Source: Mariniphaga sp964559175
GTDB taxonomy: Bacteria; Bacteroidota; Bacteroidia; Bacteroidales; Prolixibacteraceae
Reading direction: 5' to 3'
NCBI GenBank assembly: GCA_964559175.1
Contig: CAZLGT010000004.1
Coordinates: forward strand, 76,991 to 140,990
Length of the DNA: 64,000 nucleotides
Shown here: positions 1 through 8,501 of the stretch, in pieces
Position numbering within the stretch: the first letter of the stretch is position 1
Layout: the number at the start of each line of letters is the position of its first letter
Made by a program: the position numbers and the translations under genes
The notes under the pieces: model-generated
The model's input: the letters and a program-made list of their open reading frames with translations, nothing else
Databases searched by the model: none
Told to the model about the DNA's origin: nothing

Positions 1-2306
1 CCAGACTTAAGTCGGCCAAAGCACCACAATCGAAAATTCAGGTTACCTATGTCAATTTTCCTGAAGAGGCCAAACGTGCATTCAGCTATGCCGTTTCTAT
101 CTGGGAAAGTATGCTGGTTTCGCCCATACCAATTCATGTTGAAGCCCATTGGGAAAAAATGGGAACCAATGTTTTGGCCCATGGCCGTCCTTCACTGTTT
201 TACAACAATTTCAGCGGGGCACCCCTTCGCAATACTTACTACCCCGTTGCTTTGGCCGAGAAGCTCAGCGGCAGGGAACTGAACGGTGGAAATCCGGATA
301 TCATCTGCCACTTTAACAGCGAATTCAAGTGGTATTTTGAAACCGACGGAAACACACCTTCTACCCACTATGATTTTGTAAGTTCAGTGTTGCACGAAAT
401 TACCCATGGCCTTGGTTTTTCTGGATTTTTAAAAGCCGATGGAACCAGGGGATTTTTTAACAACGCGAACAATCTGCCCAGTGTGTACGATTATCTTATA
501 TTCAACCAACAGAATCAATCCATTTCTGACCGTTCGTTGTTTCAAAGCCCTTCCTACGATCTGCAAAAACAACTTACATCCGATAATCTGAAAGTTTGCC
601 AAACCGATGCTTCATTCCAACAGCAAAAAACTATCGATTGGGTTTTTGCTCCTTCGGTATGGAACGAAGGTTCGAGCATTTATCACCTGAAAGGATACGA
701 ATACGGTAACAACAATAGCCTGATGTCTCCTTCGGCCAAACGGGGAGAAGCCATACACAATCCTGGGGATGTAACCATGTCGGTTTTATATGAAATGGGC
801 TGGAAGTCGGTTCAGTTTGAATTTAATGAATTGAAAGACATTGAAGAAGCTGTGGCCCAACTGCCTTTGAATGTGGGAGTGGTTTCAGATTCTGATGAGG
901 ATTTTTCCAGTGTAAGGGTTATTTACTCTACCGATAATTTTGCTTCGGCAAAAAGTGCAGGGTTACAATCCGGAGGAACGGCTTATCAGTTTGCCGGCAA
1001 TCTTCCTTTGAACTACCATACAGGAAATGTACACTACTATTTAGAGGCAAAAACTTCTGAAAACCGTACGTTCAGATATCCTTCCGATGCTCCTGCAAGT
1101 ACATTTTCCATGCGTATTGGCCCCGATTATTACGTGCCCAACCTTTTTCACAATCCGATAAAAGCTGTTGCAGGTACAACCCCCGGCATTAAACTAAGTG
1201 CCGAAGCAACCGACAATCTCGGTATTAAATCGGTTACCGTTGAATATAAAATCAATGGTAAGGCACAGGAGCCTGTGGTTTTATCGAACCATGAAAATGA
1301 TTCGTTTTCGGGCGAAATCCAACTTCCGGCGCAATTAAAAGAAAACGACAGGGTAGAATATAAAATAACTGCCATAGATAATTCGGCAAGAGGAAACAAA
1401 CGTTCGGTTCCGGCCATGGGATATCAGCGAATTAATATTCATTCATTGTACGAACCTGTCACAGGTTATGCTACCCGGTTCGACGATGCTGCCAATGACT
1501 TTATCCTGGCCGATTTTAACATTTCGGGTGTCTCCGGCATTTCAGGAAATGTGCTCCACACCCAAAGTCCTTATCCGGTTTCCGCTTTACAAGATGAAAA
1601 GTATGAACTTGTTGCGCAGTTGAGATACCCGGTTATTATACAGCCCGGTGGACAGATGTCGTTCGACGAGGTTGTTCTGGTTGAGCCTGCCGATGAGGGA
1701 GCCTATTACGATGAAACGCAATATTGGGACTATGTAGTGGTTGAAGCCAGTAAAGACGGAGGTTTTAGCTGGATATCCATTACTGATCGTTACGATTCCG
1801 GAATAAATGATACCTGGTATGCTGCCTTCACCAAGAGTTTTTCAAACAATTCATCTACAGCCATGCCTCACGAAAGTATGTTTGTAAATCGTATGGTTAA
1901 CCTTACCAAAAACACAGGGTTGGAAGCCGGAGATACGGTACTTTTCCGTTTCAGGCTGGCGTCCGATCATTCGGTAAATGGCTGGGGATGGGCAATCGGA
2001 AACCTGGATATTCAGGGATTGCATACAAGCAGCGAAGAGCTTTTGGCCGGAGGTGGCTTCCAGGTTTATCCAAACCCGGTAAGTAACCGGCTATTTGTTG
2101 AATGGGCTTCGCAAACTGATGGTGTACCGGTAGAAATTGTAGTTACCGATCTTTTTGGAAAAACCATCCGCCGCGAAACAGGGCTGGACCCGCTTTTTTC
2201 ACAAAAAGCTGAAATTGACCTGTCGGGAATAAGCCCGGGCATTTATATGGTGAGCATCAGCGACGGAATGCGCATTGTTTCAACCAGCAAGATTGTAAAG
2301 AACTGA
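1..2306 (+). CDS. Secreted HExxH metalloprotease with T9SS sorting domain (5' end outside window)
   Basis: The reading frame is open from base 3, so the N-terminus lies upstream of the window. The in-window part aligns along its whole length with the complete paralogue at 2600-5074. A zinc-binding HEITHGLGF motif is encoded at 393-419. It is followed by a Met-turn-like SLMSPS segment and the sequence YEMGW, which suggests a metzincin-type fold, although no third histidine follows the motif at the usual metzincin spacing. The middle is beta-rich and probably holds Ig-like and jelly-roll modules. The last 80 or so residues (VYPNPVSNRL ... GIYMVSIS) are a type A Por sorting domain, so export through the type IX secretion system to the cell surface or medium is expected. 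Substrate unknown. Protease function is inferred from the motif only. Confidence 0.85.
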   Translation, partial: RLKSAKAPQSKIQVTYVNFPEEAKRAFSYAVSIWESMLVSPIPIHVEAHWEKMGTNVLAHGRPSLFYNNFSGAPLRNTYYPVALAEKLSGRELNGGNPDIICHFNSEFKWYFETDGNTPSTHYDFVSSVLHEITHGLGFSGFLKADGTRGFFNNANNLPSVYDYLIFNQQNQSISDRSLFQSPSYDLQKQLTSDNLKVCQTDASFQQQKTIDWVFAPSVWNEGSSIYHLKGYEYGNNNSLMSPSAKRGEAIHNPGDVTMSVLYEMGWKSVQFEFNELKDIEEAVAQLPLNVGVVSDSDEDFSSVRVIYSTDNFASAKSAGLQSGGTAYQFAGNLPLNYHTGNVHYYLEAKTSENRTFRYPSDAPASTFSMRIGPDYYVPNLFHNPIKAVAGTTPGIKLSAEATDNLGIKSVTVEYKINGKAQEPVVLSNHENDSFSGEIQLPAQLKENDRVEYKITAIDNSARGNKRSVPAMGYQRINIHSLYEPVTGYATRFDDAANDFILADFNISGVSGISGNVLHTQSPYPVSALQDEKYELVAQLRYPVIIQPGGQMSFDEVVLVEPADEGAYYDETQYWDYVVVEASKDGGFSWISITDRYDSGINDTWYAAFTKSFSNNSSTAMPHESMFVNRMVNLTKNTGLEAGDTVLFRFRLASDHSVNGWGWAIGNLDIQGLHTSSEELLAGGGFQVYPNPVSNRLFVEWASQTDGVPVEIVVTDLFGKTIRRETGLDPLFSQKAEIDLSGISPGIYMVSISDGMRIVSTSKIVKN

Positions 2307-2365
2307 TTTGTTAAAAGATAAAAATTCATAAACAGAAATTATTGATTCACCTAAAAATTAAAAAA

Positions 2366-2476
2366 ATGGAAACTTTAATGCTTATTGTATTTGGAGCCTC
2401 ACTTACAGGCTTAATAACTTCGGTAGTAGTAATGGTAAAACTGCTTACCTCCAAAAACAGAAATTCACTGATTTAA
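2366..2476 (+). CDS. Small single-pass membrane peptide (36 aa)
   Basis: A short ORF of 36 codons begins METLMLIVFG and ends with a basic tail containing KNRNS before the TAA stop. Residues 3-26 form one hydrophobic segment (LMLIVFGASLTGLITSVVVM), and the positive charge is C-terminal. It stands alone in the gap between the two metalloprotease paralogues. No family is recognised. An A-rich stretch precedes the ATG, as is usual for Bacteroidota starts. It could be a genuine small membrane protein or a chance ORF; the clean hydrophobic/basic layout favours the former. Confidence 0.4.
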   Translation: METLMLIVFGASLTGLITSVVVMVKLLTSKNRNSLI

Positions 2477-2523
2477 TGTTGTTTCAGTAACCTTCTCAGC
2501 GTTTTTCAGTTAAAGTTGCATGG

Positions 2524-2531
2524 TACATTTG
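2524..2531 (+). promoter_or_regulatory. Candidate -7 promoter box for the second metalloprotease
   Basis: TACATTTG matches the Bacteroidota sigma-ABfr -7 consensus TAnnTTTG exactly. It lies about 70 bases before the ATG at 2600. No clear -33 TTG was identified. Confidence 0.35.
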
Positions 2532-2599
2532 TCAAATCCAATTAATTTTCAAACTTTTACCGGCTCAATTTTGTATATAGTTTGAAAGAAAATTGTTTC

Positions 2600-5074
2600 A
2601 TGCAAAGAATTATCGCTGTAGTTATTCTAATCCTGTCAACTGCTTCTGCCTCTGCACAAAAGCTGTGGCAGAAGCAAGGTCATGACTTGTCGTGCCCGGT
2701 TTGTGTTGCATCCGAAAAAACCGAGAAGTTTTTTATTCCGCCCCCGGCCGAATCGTTAAACCTGCTGAAGTCGGCAGAAAAGAAATCAGAAATTATTGTG
2801 TCTTACAGCCTTTTCCCCAAAGAGGCCAGAGAGGCTTTTGAGTATGCCAAGGGAATCTGGGAAACGCTGATTGAGTCTCCCGTTCCGATTTACATTCAGG
2901 CCAACTGGCGTCGCAAAGGAGCGAATGTGCTGGGTAGTTGTGGGCCTGCCAGTTTTGAAAAAAATTTCAACGGAGCTCCCCGAAAAGATGTTTATTACCC
3001 CATTGCTCTTGCAGAGAAAATTTCGGGAAAAGAACTCACTGGTCCCGGGCAACCCGATATTCTGGCCGAATTTAACAGAGATATTGACTGGTATTTTGGG
3101 ACCGATGGCAACACTCCGGCAATGCTTTATGATTTTGTGTCGGTGGTGTTGCACGAAATAGGACATGGACTGGGCTTTACCGGTTTTTTTTATGTTGAAG
3201 GAAATATTGGAGGCTACGGTTTTTATGATTACGGCAATACCACCTCTTTCGACCTTATGGTTGAACGATTGAACGGCGACCGGTTATCCAATACCTCCAT
3301 TTATTCCAATCCATCGGTAGATTTGCGAAACGCATTGGTGTCAAATTCGCTGTATGCAAACAGCCCGGTAGCGATTACTGACGGAGGCCGTTCCAGGCCC
3401 AGACTATATGCTCCTTCGGTTTGGGACAACGGCTCGAGCATTTATCATTTGAACGACTTTACCTATCCGGGAAGCGATCCCAATTCACTGATGACTCACG
3501 CGCTGGGAAGGGGGAGCGCCATTCACGACCCTGGACCGCTTACCATGGGAATTATGGCCGATATGGGGTGGAAAAATCTGCAGATTGAGTTTTCTCCGCC
3601 AAAAGACCAGGAAGAATCAGGGCCTGTTAACATTGAGGCAAAAATTACCAGCGATTATGCACTGGATACATCAAGAATTTACTTGATTATAACTTCCGAA
3701 AACTTCGATACTGATTACGATACCATTCCCCTAAAACCGGATGAAAGGGGCGTTTTTAAAACCCAATGGCAACCGGGGCCGGAGACTGAAACCGTTCATT
3801 ATTACATAAGTGCAGGTGATGTGAAAAACAGAACTTTCTATCTGCCATCCGAAGCGCCTTCCGCGTTTTTTACCCTGAATTTTGGGCCCGACAGTACCAT
3901 GCCGACCATTAACCACGTACCAATCAGCTGGTATTTCGACACCGGGACAGGACTGAAAATTTTCGCCGATGTTAACGACAACCTGGGCGTAGATACCGTA
4001 TTTGTGGAATACAGCATCAATGGTGTGGAACAGCCTCCTTTTGGCCTGGTTAATGATTCGGCAACGGTTTATTCGGCATTTTTCCCTTTTGCAAACCATT
4101 CTTTGCAGGATGGCGATGAAATCGACTACAGCCTGGTGGCCATCGATGCCTCAACGGCTAAAAACCAACGAAGGCTTCCCCTGCGGAACAGTTTTTCGTT
4201 CAGAACCGAAAAAATGCTTGAACCCATTGCCGGCTACATCAATAACTTCGATAACCCCACAACCGATTTTATTCTTAACGACTTTAGCGTTTTTACCGAA
4301 GATGGTTTTGATAACGGGGCGTTGCACAGTCCGCACCCATACCCAAGCCCCGATAGGGACGACACAGAATTTAACTTTACCACCCTGTTGAAATACCCGG
4401 TTATATTAACCGACAATGCCATTTTAACTTTCGATGAAATTGTGCTGGTAGAACCAGGCGACCCGGGCACACAATTTGACGATTTTGGATTTTGGGATTA
4501 TGTGATCGTGGAAGGAAGCAGTGATAAAGGCGATACCTGGCTTCCGTTGGTTGATGGATACGACGCGCGCGAAGCACGAAGCTGGGAAAACCAGTATAAC
4601 AGTTCAATTTCAGGTATGAATTCTACCACCACAGGTACCCCTGAAATGTACATCAACCGAAGAATAGATATGCTGGAAAACGGTCATTTCTCCAAAGGCG
4701 ATACCATCCTTATCCGGTTCAGGCTTTTTTCCGATCCTTATGCGCACGGCTGGGGCTGGGCCATCGATAACCTGCGGATTCAAACACCCGTTTCTGTTAT
4801 CCAGCCACTGCTCTCTCCGGGTAATATTGAGGCTTATCCCAATCCTTTTTCCGGAAAATTTAACATTTCTGTTGAAACTGCAACTGAAATTGAGGAATTG
4901 ATAGTAGAGGTATATAACGTATATGGTCAAAAATTAGAATCGATTGTTCATCAAAATGTTACGGGTAGGTTTGTGACAAGTTTGGAAATGAAAAACGGCC
5001 AGGCCGGTTTGTACCTGCTGGTGGTTAAGGAAAACGGGCAGCAGGTTTTCGCAAAAAAATTGATTCATAATTGA
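2600..5074 (+). CDS. Secreted HExxH metalloprotease with T9SS sorting domain
   Basis: The ATG at 2600 is preferred over a TTG at 2582 because it starts directly with a signal peptide (MQRIIAVVILILSTASASA, cleavage before QK). His185 begins HEIGHGLGF, the zinc-binding helix. NSLMTHALGRGSAIHDPG and ADMGW follow, like the Met-turn region of metzincins, but no third His is seen at the standard spacing. Two beta-sandwich regions follow. The C-terminal 80 residues (AYPNPFSGKF ... GLYLLVV) form a T9SS type A sorting domain. The protein is a close tandem paralogue of the gene at 1-2306. Extracellular proteolysis is inferred; the substrate is unknown. Confidence 0.87.
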   Translation: MQRIIAVVILILSTASASAQKLWQKQGHDLSCPVCVASEKTEKFFIPPPAESLNLLKSAEKKSEIIVSYSLFPKEAREAFEYAKGIWETLIESPVPIYIQANWRRKGANVLGSCGPASFEKNFNGAPRKDVYYPIALAEKISGKELTGPGQPDILAEFNRDIDWYFGTDGNTPAMLYDFVSVVLHEIGHGLGFTGFFYVEGNIGGYGFYDYGNTTSFDLMVERLNGDRLSNTSIYSNPSVDLRNALVSNSLYANSPVAITDGGRSRPRLYAPSVWDNGSSIYHLNDFTYPGSDPNSLMTHALGRGSAIHDPGPLTMGIMADMGWKNLQIEFSPPKDQEESGPVNIEAKITSDYALDTSRIYLIITSENFDTDYDTIPLKPDERGVFKTQWQPGPETETVHYYISAGDVKNRTFYLPSEAPSAFFTLNFGPDSTMPTINHVPISWYFDTGTGLKIFADVNDNLGVDTVFVEYSINGVEQPPFGLVNDSATVYSAFFPFANHSLQDGDEIDYSLVAIDASTAKNQRRLPLRNSFSFRTEKMLEPIAGYINNFDNPTTDFILNDFSVFTEDGFDNGALHSPHPYPSPDRDDTEFNFTTLLKYPVILTDNAILTFDEIVLVEPGDPGTQFDDFGFWDYVIVEGSSDKGDTWLPLVDGYDAREARSWENQYNSSISGMNSTTTGTPEMYINRRIDMLENGHFSKGDTILIRFRLFSDPYAHGWGWAIDNLRIQTPVSVIQPLLSPGNIEAYPNPFSGKFNISVETATEIEELIVEVYNVYGQKLESIVHQNVTGRFVTSLEMKNGQAGLYLLVVKENGQQVFAKKLIHN

Positions 5075-5084
5075 AATTAATGGC

Positions 5085-5092
5085 TATCTTTG
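5085..5092 (+). promoter_or_regulatory. Promoter -7 box of the aromatic leader/tyrA operon
   Basis: TATCTTTG is an exact TAnnTTTG match, with a TTG at 5060-5062 as a possible -33 element. The leader peptide ATG follows 18 bases later, so transcription would start just ahead of the leader ORF, as an attenuator needs. Confidence 0.6.
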
Positions 5093-5110
5093 CTTCCAAA
5101 TTGAAAGAAA

Positions 5111-5185
5111 ATGAATTCTGCAAATAACAATAACAACTTTTACTGGTATTTTTATTTTGGTTCTGAAAGCGGGATCAACCAGTAA
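5111..5185 (+). CDS. Aromatic amino acid leader peptide (24 aa, FYWYFYF run)
   Basis: This ORF encodes MNSANNNNN, then seven consecutive aromatic residues (Phe-Tyr-Trp-Tyr-Phe-Tyr-Phe at 5138-5158), then GSESGINQ and TAA. It lies between a good promoter box and an intrinsic terminator, and upstream of two aromatic biosynthesis genes. This is the classical layout of a ribosome-sensed leader peptide. Bases 5170-5176 (CGGGATC), just after the aromatic codons, can pair with 5219-5225 (GGTCCCG) in the 5' arm of the terminator. Stalling on Phe or Tyr codons would leave 5170-5176 free to form an antiterminator. A ribosome reaching the stop codon would cover it and allow termination. Confidence 0.8.
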   Translation: MNSANNNNNFYWYFYFGSESGINQ

Positions 5186-5216
5186 GGTATTGTTGCAGTG
5201 AAGAATATTTTACCAA

Positions 5217-5249
5217 AAGGTCCCGGATTTTCCGGGGCCTTTTTTTTTT
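5217..5249 (+). terminator. Attenuator: intrinsic terminator before tyrA
   Basis: A ten-base-pair stem (AAGGTCCCGG with CCGGGGCCTT, one G-U pair), a five-base loop (ATTTT) and a run of ten T (5240-5249) form a strong Rho-independent terminator. It lies 14 bases before the tyrA start and downstream of the leader peptide stop. Its 5' arm is complementary to leader bases 5170-5176, which supplies the alternative antiterminator. Confidence 0.85.
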
Positions 5250-5263
5250 GAACGAAAGAAGAT

Positions 5264-6166
5264 ATGAAGGTAACAATTATTGGACTTGGATTAATTGGCG
5301 GATCGTTGGCCAAAGATTTAAGAAAAGCAAAATTTGCCACCGAACTGGCAGGAGTTGAAGCTAGCGAAATTCATGCCCATGAGGCGCTTGAGCTGGGTTT
5401 GGTTGACCGTATTGAACCGCTTGAAAAAGGCCTTTCAGGTGCCGATTTGATAATCATTGCCATTCCGGTGGACAAAGAACTGGAGGTTTTACCGGTAATT
5501 CTCGACAAGGTTGACCGGAACACTACGGTAACCGATATGGGATCAACCAAGAAGGTGATTACTGACCAGATTCAAAACCATCCTAACCGGAAGCAGTTTG
5601 TACCGGCACATCCCATGTCGGGAACAGAAAATTCCGGGCCCGCCGCAGCTATTGAAGGGTTGTTCAGAGGAAAGATTGCCATTGTTTGCGACCATGAGCA
5701 CAGCGGCCCACAACACCTGGCACTGGTAGAAAAAATGTTTCAGGCCCTGGGAATGGACATTGCCTACATGAGCTCGGACGAGCAGGACCACAGCACTGCA
5801 TTTGTTTCACATTTGCCGCATGCCGCTGCCTTTGCACTTGCCAATGCTGTACAGGCAAAGGCCAACCGAAATATCATTTTCGATTTGGCCAGCGGAGGTT
5901 TTCGTTCCACAGTCAGGCTGGCTAAAAGTTCATCCTCCATGTGGAAACCTATTTTTGAACAAAACAACCAGTATGTAGTTCATTCTCTGGATGTGTATAT
6001 ACAGCATTTACAGGAGTTTCGCGATTGCATGAAGCATAACCGGTTCGATAAACTGGAAGAGCTGATATTAACCGCAAATAATATTAGAACAATTCTTGAT
6101 GGCGAGAATCCTCATTTTATAAAGAACGAAGAAAAAATTGTAAAACTTTATACAAAACAGCAATGA
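5264..6166 (+). CDS. tyrA: Prephenate dehydrogenase
   Basis: This enzyme oxidatively decarboxylates prephenate to 4-hydroxyphenylpyruvate for tyrosine synthesis. At 300 aa it is a normal single-domain TyrA. It begins with a Rossmann nucleotide-binding motif (GLGLIGGSL, residues 7-15). TDMGSTKK and PAHPMSGTE, conserved in prephenate dehydrogenases, follow, and then the helical dimerisation half with HLPHAAAFALA. No chorismate mutase or ACT domain is attached. Its TGA overlaps the ATG of the next gene (ATGA), so the two are translationally coupled. The upstream FYWYFYF leader and terminator suggest control by charging of tRNA-Phe and tRNA-Tyr. Confidence 0.93.
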   Translation: MKVTIIGLGLIGGSLAKDLRKAKFATELAGVEASEIHAHEALELGLVDRIEPLEKGLSGADLIIIAIPVDKELEVLPVILDKVDRNTTVTDMGSTKKVITDQIQNHPNRKQFVPAHPMSGTENSGPAAAIEGLFRGKIAIVCDHEHSGPQHLALVEKMFQALGMDIAYMSSDEQDHSTAFVSHLPHAAAFALANAVQAKANRNIIFDLASGGFRSTVRLAKSSSSMWKPIFEQNNQYVVHSLDVYIQHLQEFRDCMKHNRFDKLEELILTANNIRTILDGENPHFIKNEEKIVKLYTKQQ

Positions 6167-7254
6167 GTACGAAATTTGAATTCAATACCATAAAGGAATG
6201 GTTGCCCCACATCGATAATCCTTTGCTTATTTCTGGTCCGTGCAGTCTCGAAACCGAAGAACAAACGCTTGAAACAGCCCGTTTGCTGGCCAAAGATCCG
6301 CGTGTCTTTCTATATCGGGGCGGAGTGTGGAAACCGCGCACAAGGCCGGGTTCATTCGAGGGAGTTGGCTCAATTGGATTGAAATGGCTGCAGAAAGTGA
6401 AAAAAGAGACAGGTCTGCCGGTTGGCACTGAGGTTGCCAATGCCCACCATACCGAAATGGCACTGAAAGCAGGCCTCGATGTTCTGTGGATTGGCGCCCG
6501 ATCTACAGCAAGTCCTTTTGTGGTGCAGGAAATAGCCGATGTGCTGAAAGGCAGTAATGCCGTAGTGATGGTAAAAAACCCGGTAAACCCCGATGTGCAG
6601 CTCTGGATGGGAGCGGTGGAGCGGGTGTATAACGCCGGAATTAAAAATATTGTAGCCATTCACCGGGGATTTACTCCTTTCAAGGAAACCATTTACCGCA
6701 ATTACCCCAACTGGCAAACTGTAATTGAACTGCGCCGGCTGATGCCCAACCTTCCCATTATCTGCGACCCCAGTCATATTGCCGGGAAACGGGAATATCT
6801 TTACGAGATTGCACAGAAAGCTTTCGATATGGGTATGGAAGGGCTGATGCTTGAATCGCATATCGACCCTTCGTGCGCACTTAGCGATGCTGCCCAGCAA
6901 CTAACTCCGGCCGATTTGGGAAAATTGCTCGACAGACTGGTAATCAGGCACGAAACCGCCAATAATCCCGAGTTTGAAAACCGGCTCGATATGCTTCGCA
7001 GCCGCATCGATGCCATCGACTCAGAGTTGCTTGAAATGCTTTCATCGCGAGTTGAAATTGTGAAGCAGATAGGACAATATAAAAAGGTAAACAATGTAAC
7101 CGCTTTGCAAATTAACCGCTGGAGCCAGTTAATGGAAGATCGCGTGAATATAGGGAAGAAACTGGATTTGAACGAAACCTTCATAAAAATCCTTTTCCAG
7201 CTCATTCACGAAGATTCGGTAAGGATGCAGACAGAAATCATGGATTCGGAGTAG
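6163..7254 (+). CDS. Bifunctional DAHP synthase / chorismate mutase (type II)
   Basis: The N-terminal 265 residues are a KDO8P-synthase-like type I DAHP synthase (LISGPCSLET near residue 22, KPRTRPGSFEGVG, CDPSHIAGKR), which condenses phosphoenolpyruvate and erythrose 4-phosphate at the entry to the shikimate pathway. The C-terminal 95 residues (RLDMLRSRIDAIDSELLEML onward) are an AroQ-type helical chorismate mutase, which makes the prephenate used by the neighbouring TyrA. This fusion is typical of Bacteroidota. It overlaps tyrA by four bases and is the last gene of the attenuated operon. Its 3' end overlaps the convergent rnpA by 17 bases. Confidence 0.93.
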   Translation: MSTKFEFNTIKEWLPHIDNPLLISGPCSLETEEQTLETARLLAKDPRVFLYRGGVWKPRTRPGSFEGVGSIGLKWLQKVKKETGLPVGTEVANAHHTEMALKAGLDVLWIGARSTASPFVVQEIADVLKGSNAVVMVKNPVNPDVQLWMGAVERVYNAGIKNIVAIHRGFTPFKETIYRNYPNWQTVIELRRLMPNLPIICDPSHIAGKREYLYEIAQKAFDMGMEGLMLESHIDPSCALSDAAQQLTPADLGKLLDRLVIRHETANNPEFENRLDMLRSRIDAIDSELLEMLSSRVEIVKQIGQYKKVNNVTALQINRWSQLMEDRVNIGKKLDLNETFIKILFQLIHEDSVRMQTEIMDSE

Positions 7255-7654
7255 AAGAATTCGTAAGTAAAGCGATGCTCCGCTTCATGGCTTTTTCGAT
7301 GGAGCGATAATCGAGTATCTCTTTTCCGATATAAATAAAAATAATGACCTTTTTTTGCCCCGAAAGGGCAGAATACAGCTGGTGTTTATTCAGGCGGTAG
7401 GCTTCGCGTATGCGCCGTTTAATGACATTTCGCTTAACCGCTTTTTTAAATAATTTTTTACTCACGGCAAAAGCTGCTCGGGCAGGGTAGGGTCCTTCAA
7501 AATCAACTTCGGCATGTACAACTTTTAGCGGGTAGGCCAAAAAAGCTGATCCCTCGCTAAAAAGTTTTTCCATTTGCTTTTTGCTTTTCAGCCGTTCCTC
7601 TTTTTTGAAAAAATGACGGCTGCCTGTTGCTGTATTTCCCGGATGCTTTTCCAT
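7238..7654 (-). CDS. rnpA: Ribonuclease P protein component
   Basis: This is the basic protein subunit of RNase P, which helps the RNA subunit cleave the 5' leader from pre-tRNAs. The 138 aa sequence has the family layout: an N-terminal KKEERLKSKKQMEKLF segment, the AFAVSKKLFKKAVKRNVIKRR signature near residues 80-102, and a C-terminal YRSIEKAMKR-like helix. It is separated from hemD upstream by a terminator hairpin and converges with the DAHP synthase gene, overlapping it by 17 bases. The usual neighbour rpmH is absent here. Confidence 0.93.
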   Translation of the reverse strand: MEKHPGNTATGSRHFFKKEERLKSKKQMEKLFSEGSAFLAYPLKVVHAEVDFEGPYPARAAFAVSKKLFKKAVKRNVIKRRIREAYRLNKHQLYSALSGQKKVIIFIYIGKEILDYRSIEKAMKRSIALLTNSSTPNP

Positions 7655-7664
7655 GAATATTAAA

Positions 7665-7697
7665 AAAGGCTGCCACGCAGTTTCACGGGCAGCCTTT
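7665..7697 (-). terminator. Intrinsic terminator between hemD and rnpA
   Basis: Read on the minus strand, AAAGGCTGCC and GGCAGCCTTT form a ten-base-pair stem with a 13-base loop followed by T residues. It lies just after the hemD stop codon and before the rnpA start. Confidence 0.7.
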
Positions 7698-7719
7698 CAA
7701 AGGTATATTTTTTTTCGCA

Positions 7720-8466
7720 CTAATTTTTGTTCTCTTTTTTAATGTACTGCTCCAGTGCCATGGTCATAGATGGAGCCTGGGCAGTGGGAGCTTCAATGTC
7801 GAGCTTTAAACCGGCTTCGCGAACAGCCTGGGCTGTGGTTGGTCCAAAACAGGCAATGCGTGTATCGTTCTGCTTAAACTCGGGGAAGTTTTGAAACAAT
7901 GACTTAATTCCCGAGGGACTGAAAAAAACAAGGATATCGTAGTTTACATCTCTCAGGTCCGACAAATCGCTGCTTACCGTACGGTACAAAATGGCTTTGG
8001 TATATTTGAACCCGCCTTTGTCGAGTAACTCGGGAATTTCCTGTTTGTGAATGTCGGATAGCGGAACCAAAAAGCGCTCGTCCTTGTGCTTTTTCATAAC
8101 GGATATCAGGTCGGAAAACTTGCCGTTCCCATAAAAAATCTTTCGCTTGCGATACACAATGTACTTCTGCAGATAAAATGCAGTGGCTTCCGAGATGCAG
8201 AAATATTTCATGGTGTCAGGGATGGTAAGCCGCAAATCCTGACTGATTCGGAAAAAGTGATCGATAGCAGTGCGGCTTGTAAATATTACGGCCGAATGTT
8301 CCAGAATATGTATGCGTGTTTTCCGGAACTCCTTGCCTGTTACACCTTCAACCTGAATAAACGGTCGGAAGTCAATTTTTAAATTGTTCTTCTCGGCCAG
8401 GTCAAAATAAGGTGATTTTGCCGTTGACGGTTTTGGTTGTGAAACCAGAATACTCTTGATTTTCAA
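7720..8466 (-). CDS. hemD: Uroporphyrinogen-III synthase
   Basis: HemD closes hydroxymethylbilane to uroporphyrinogen III in haem and corrin synthesis. The 248 aa sequence is poorly conserved, as is usual for the family, but shows its features: an N-terminal ILVSQPKP strand, AVIFTSRTAIDHFF, the central YRTVSSDL hinge, DILVFFSPSGIKSLF and IACFGPTTAQAVREAGL, then a C-terminal SMTMALEQYI helix. The neighbour upstream on the same strand is a DUF4271 membrane protein, an arrangement common in Bacteroidota. Confidence rests on motif order rather than any single catalytic residue. Confidence 0.88.
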   Translation of the reverse strand: MKIKSILVSQPKPSTAKSPYFDLAEKNNLKIDFRPFIQVEGVTGKEFRKTRIHILEHSAVIFTSRTAIDHFFRISQDLRLTIPDTMKYFCISEATAFYLQKYIVYRKRKIFYGNGKFSDLISVMKKHKDERFLVPLSDIHKQEIPELLDKGGFKYTKAILYRTVSSDLSDLRDVNYDILVFFSPSGIKSLFQNFPEFKQNDTRIACFGPTTAQAVREAGLKLDIEAPTAQAPSMTMALEQYIKKENKN

Positions 8467-8501
8467 AATACGCTTCTTTAAGTTAAACTATACCCACTCG
8501 C

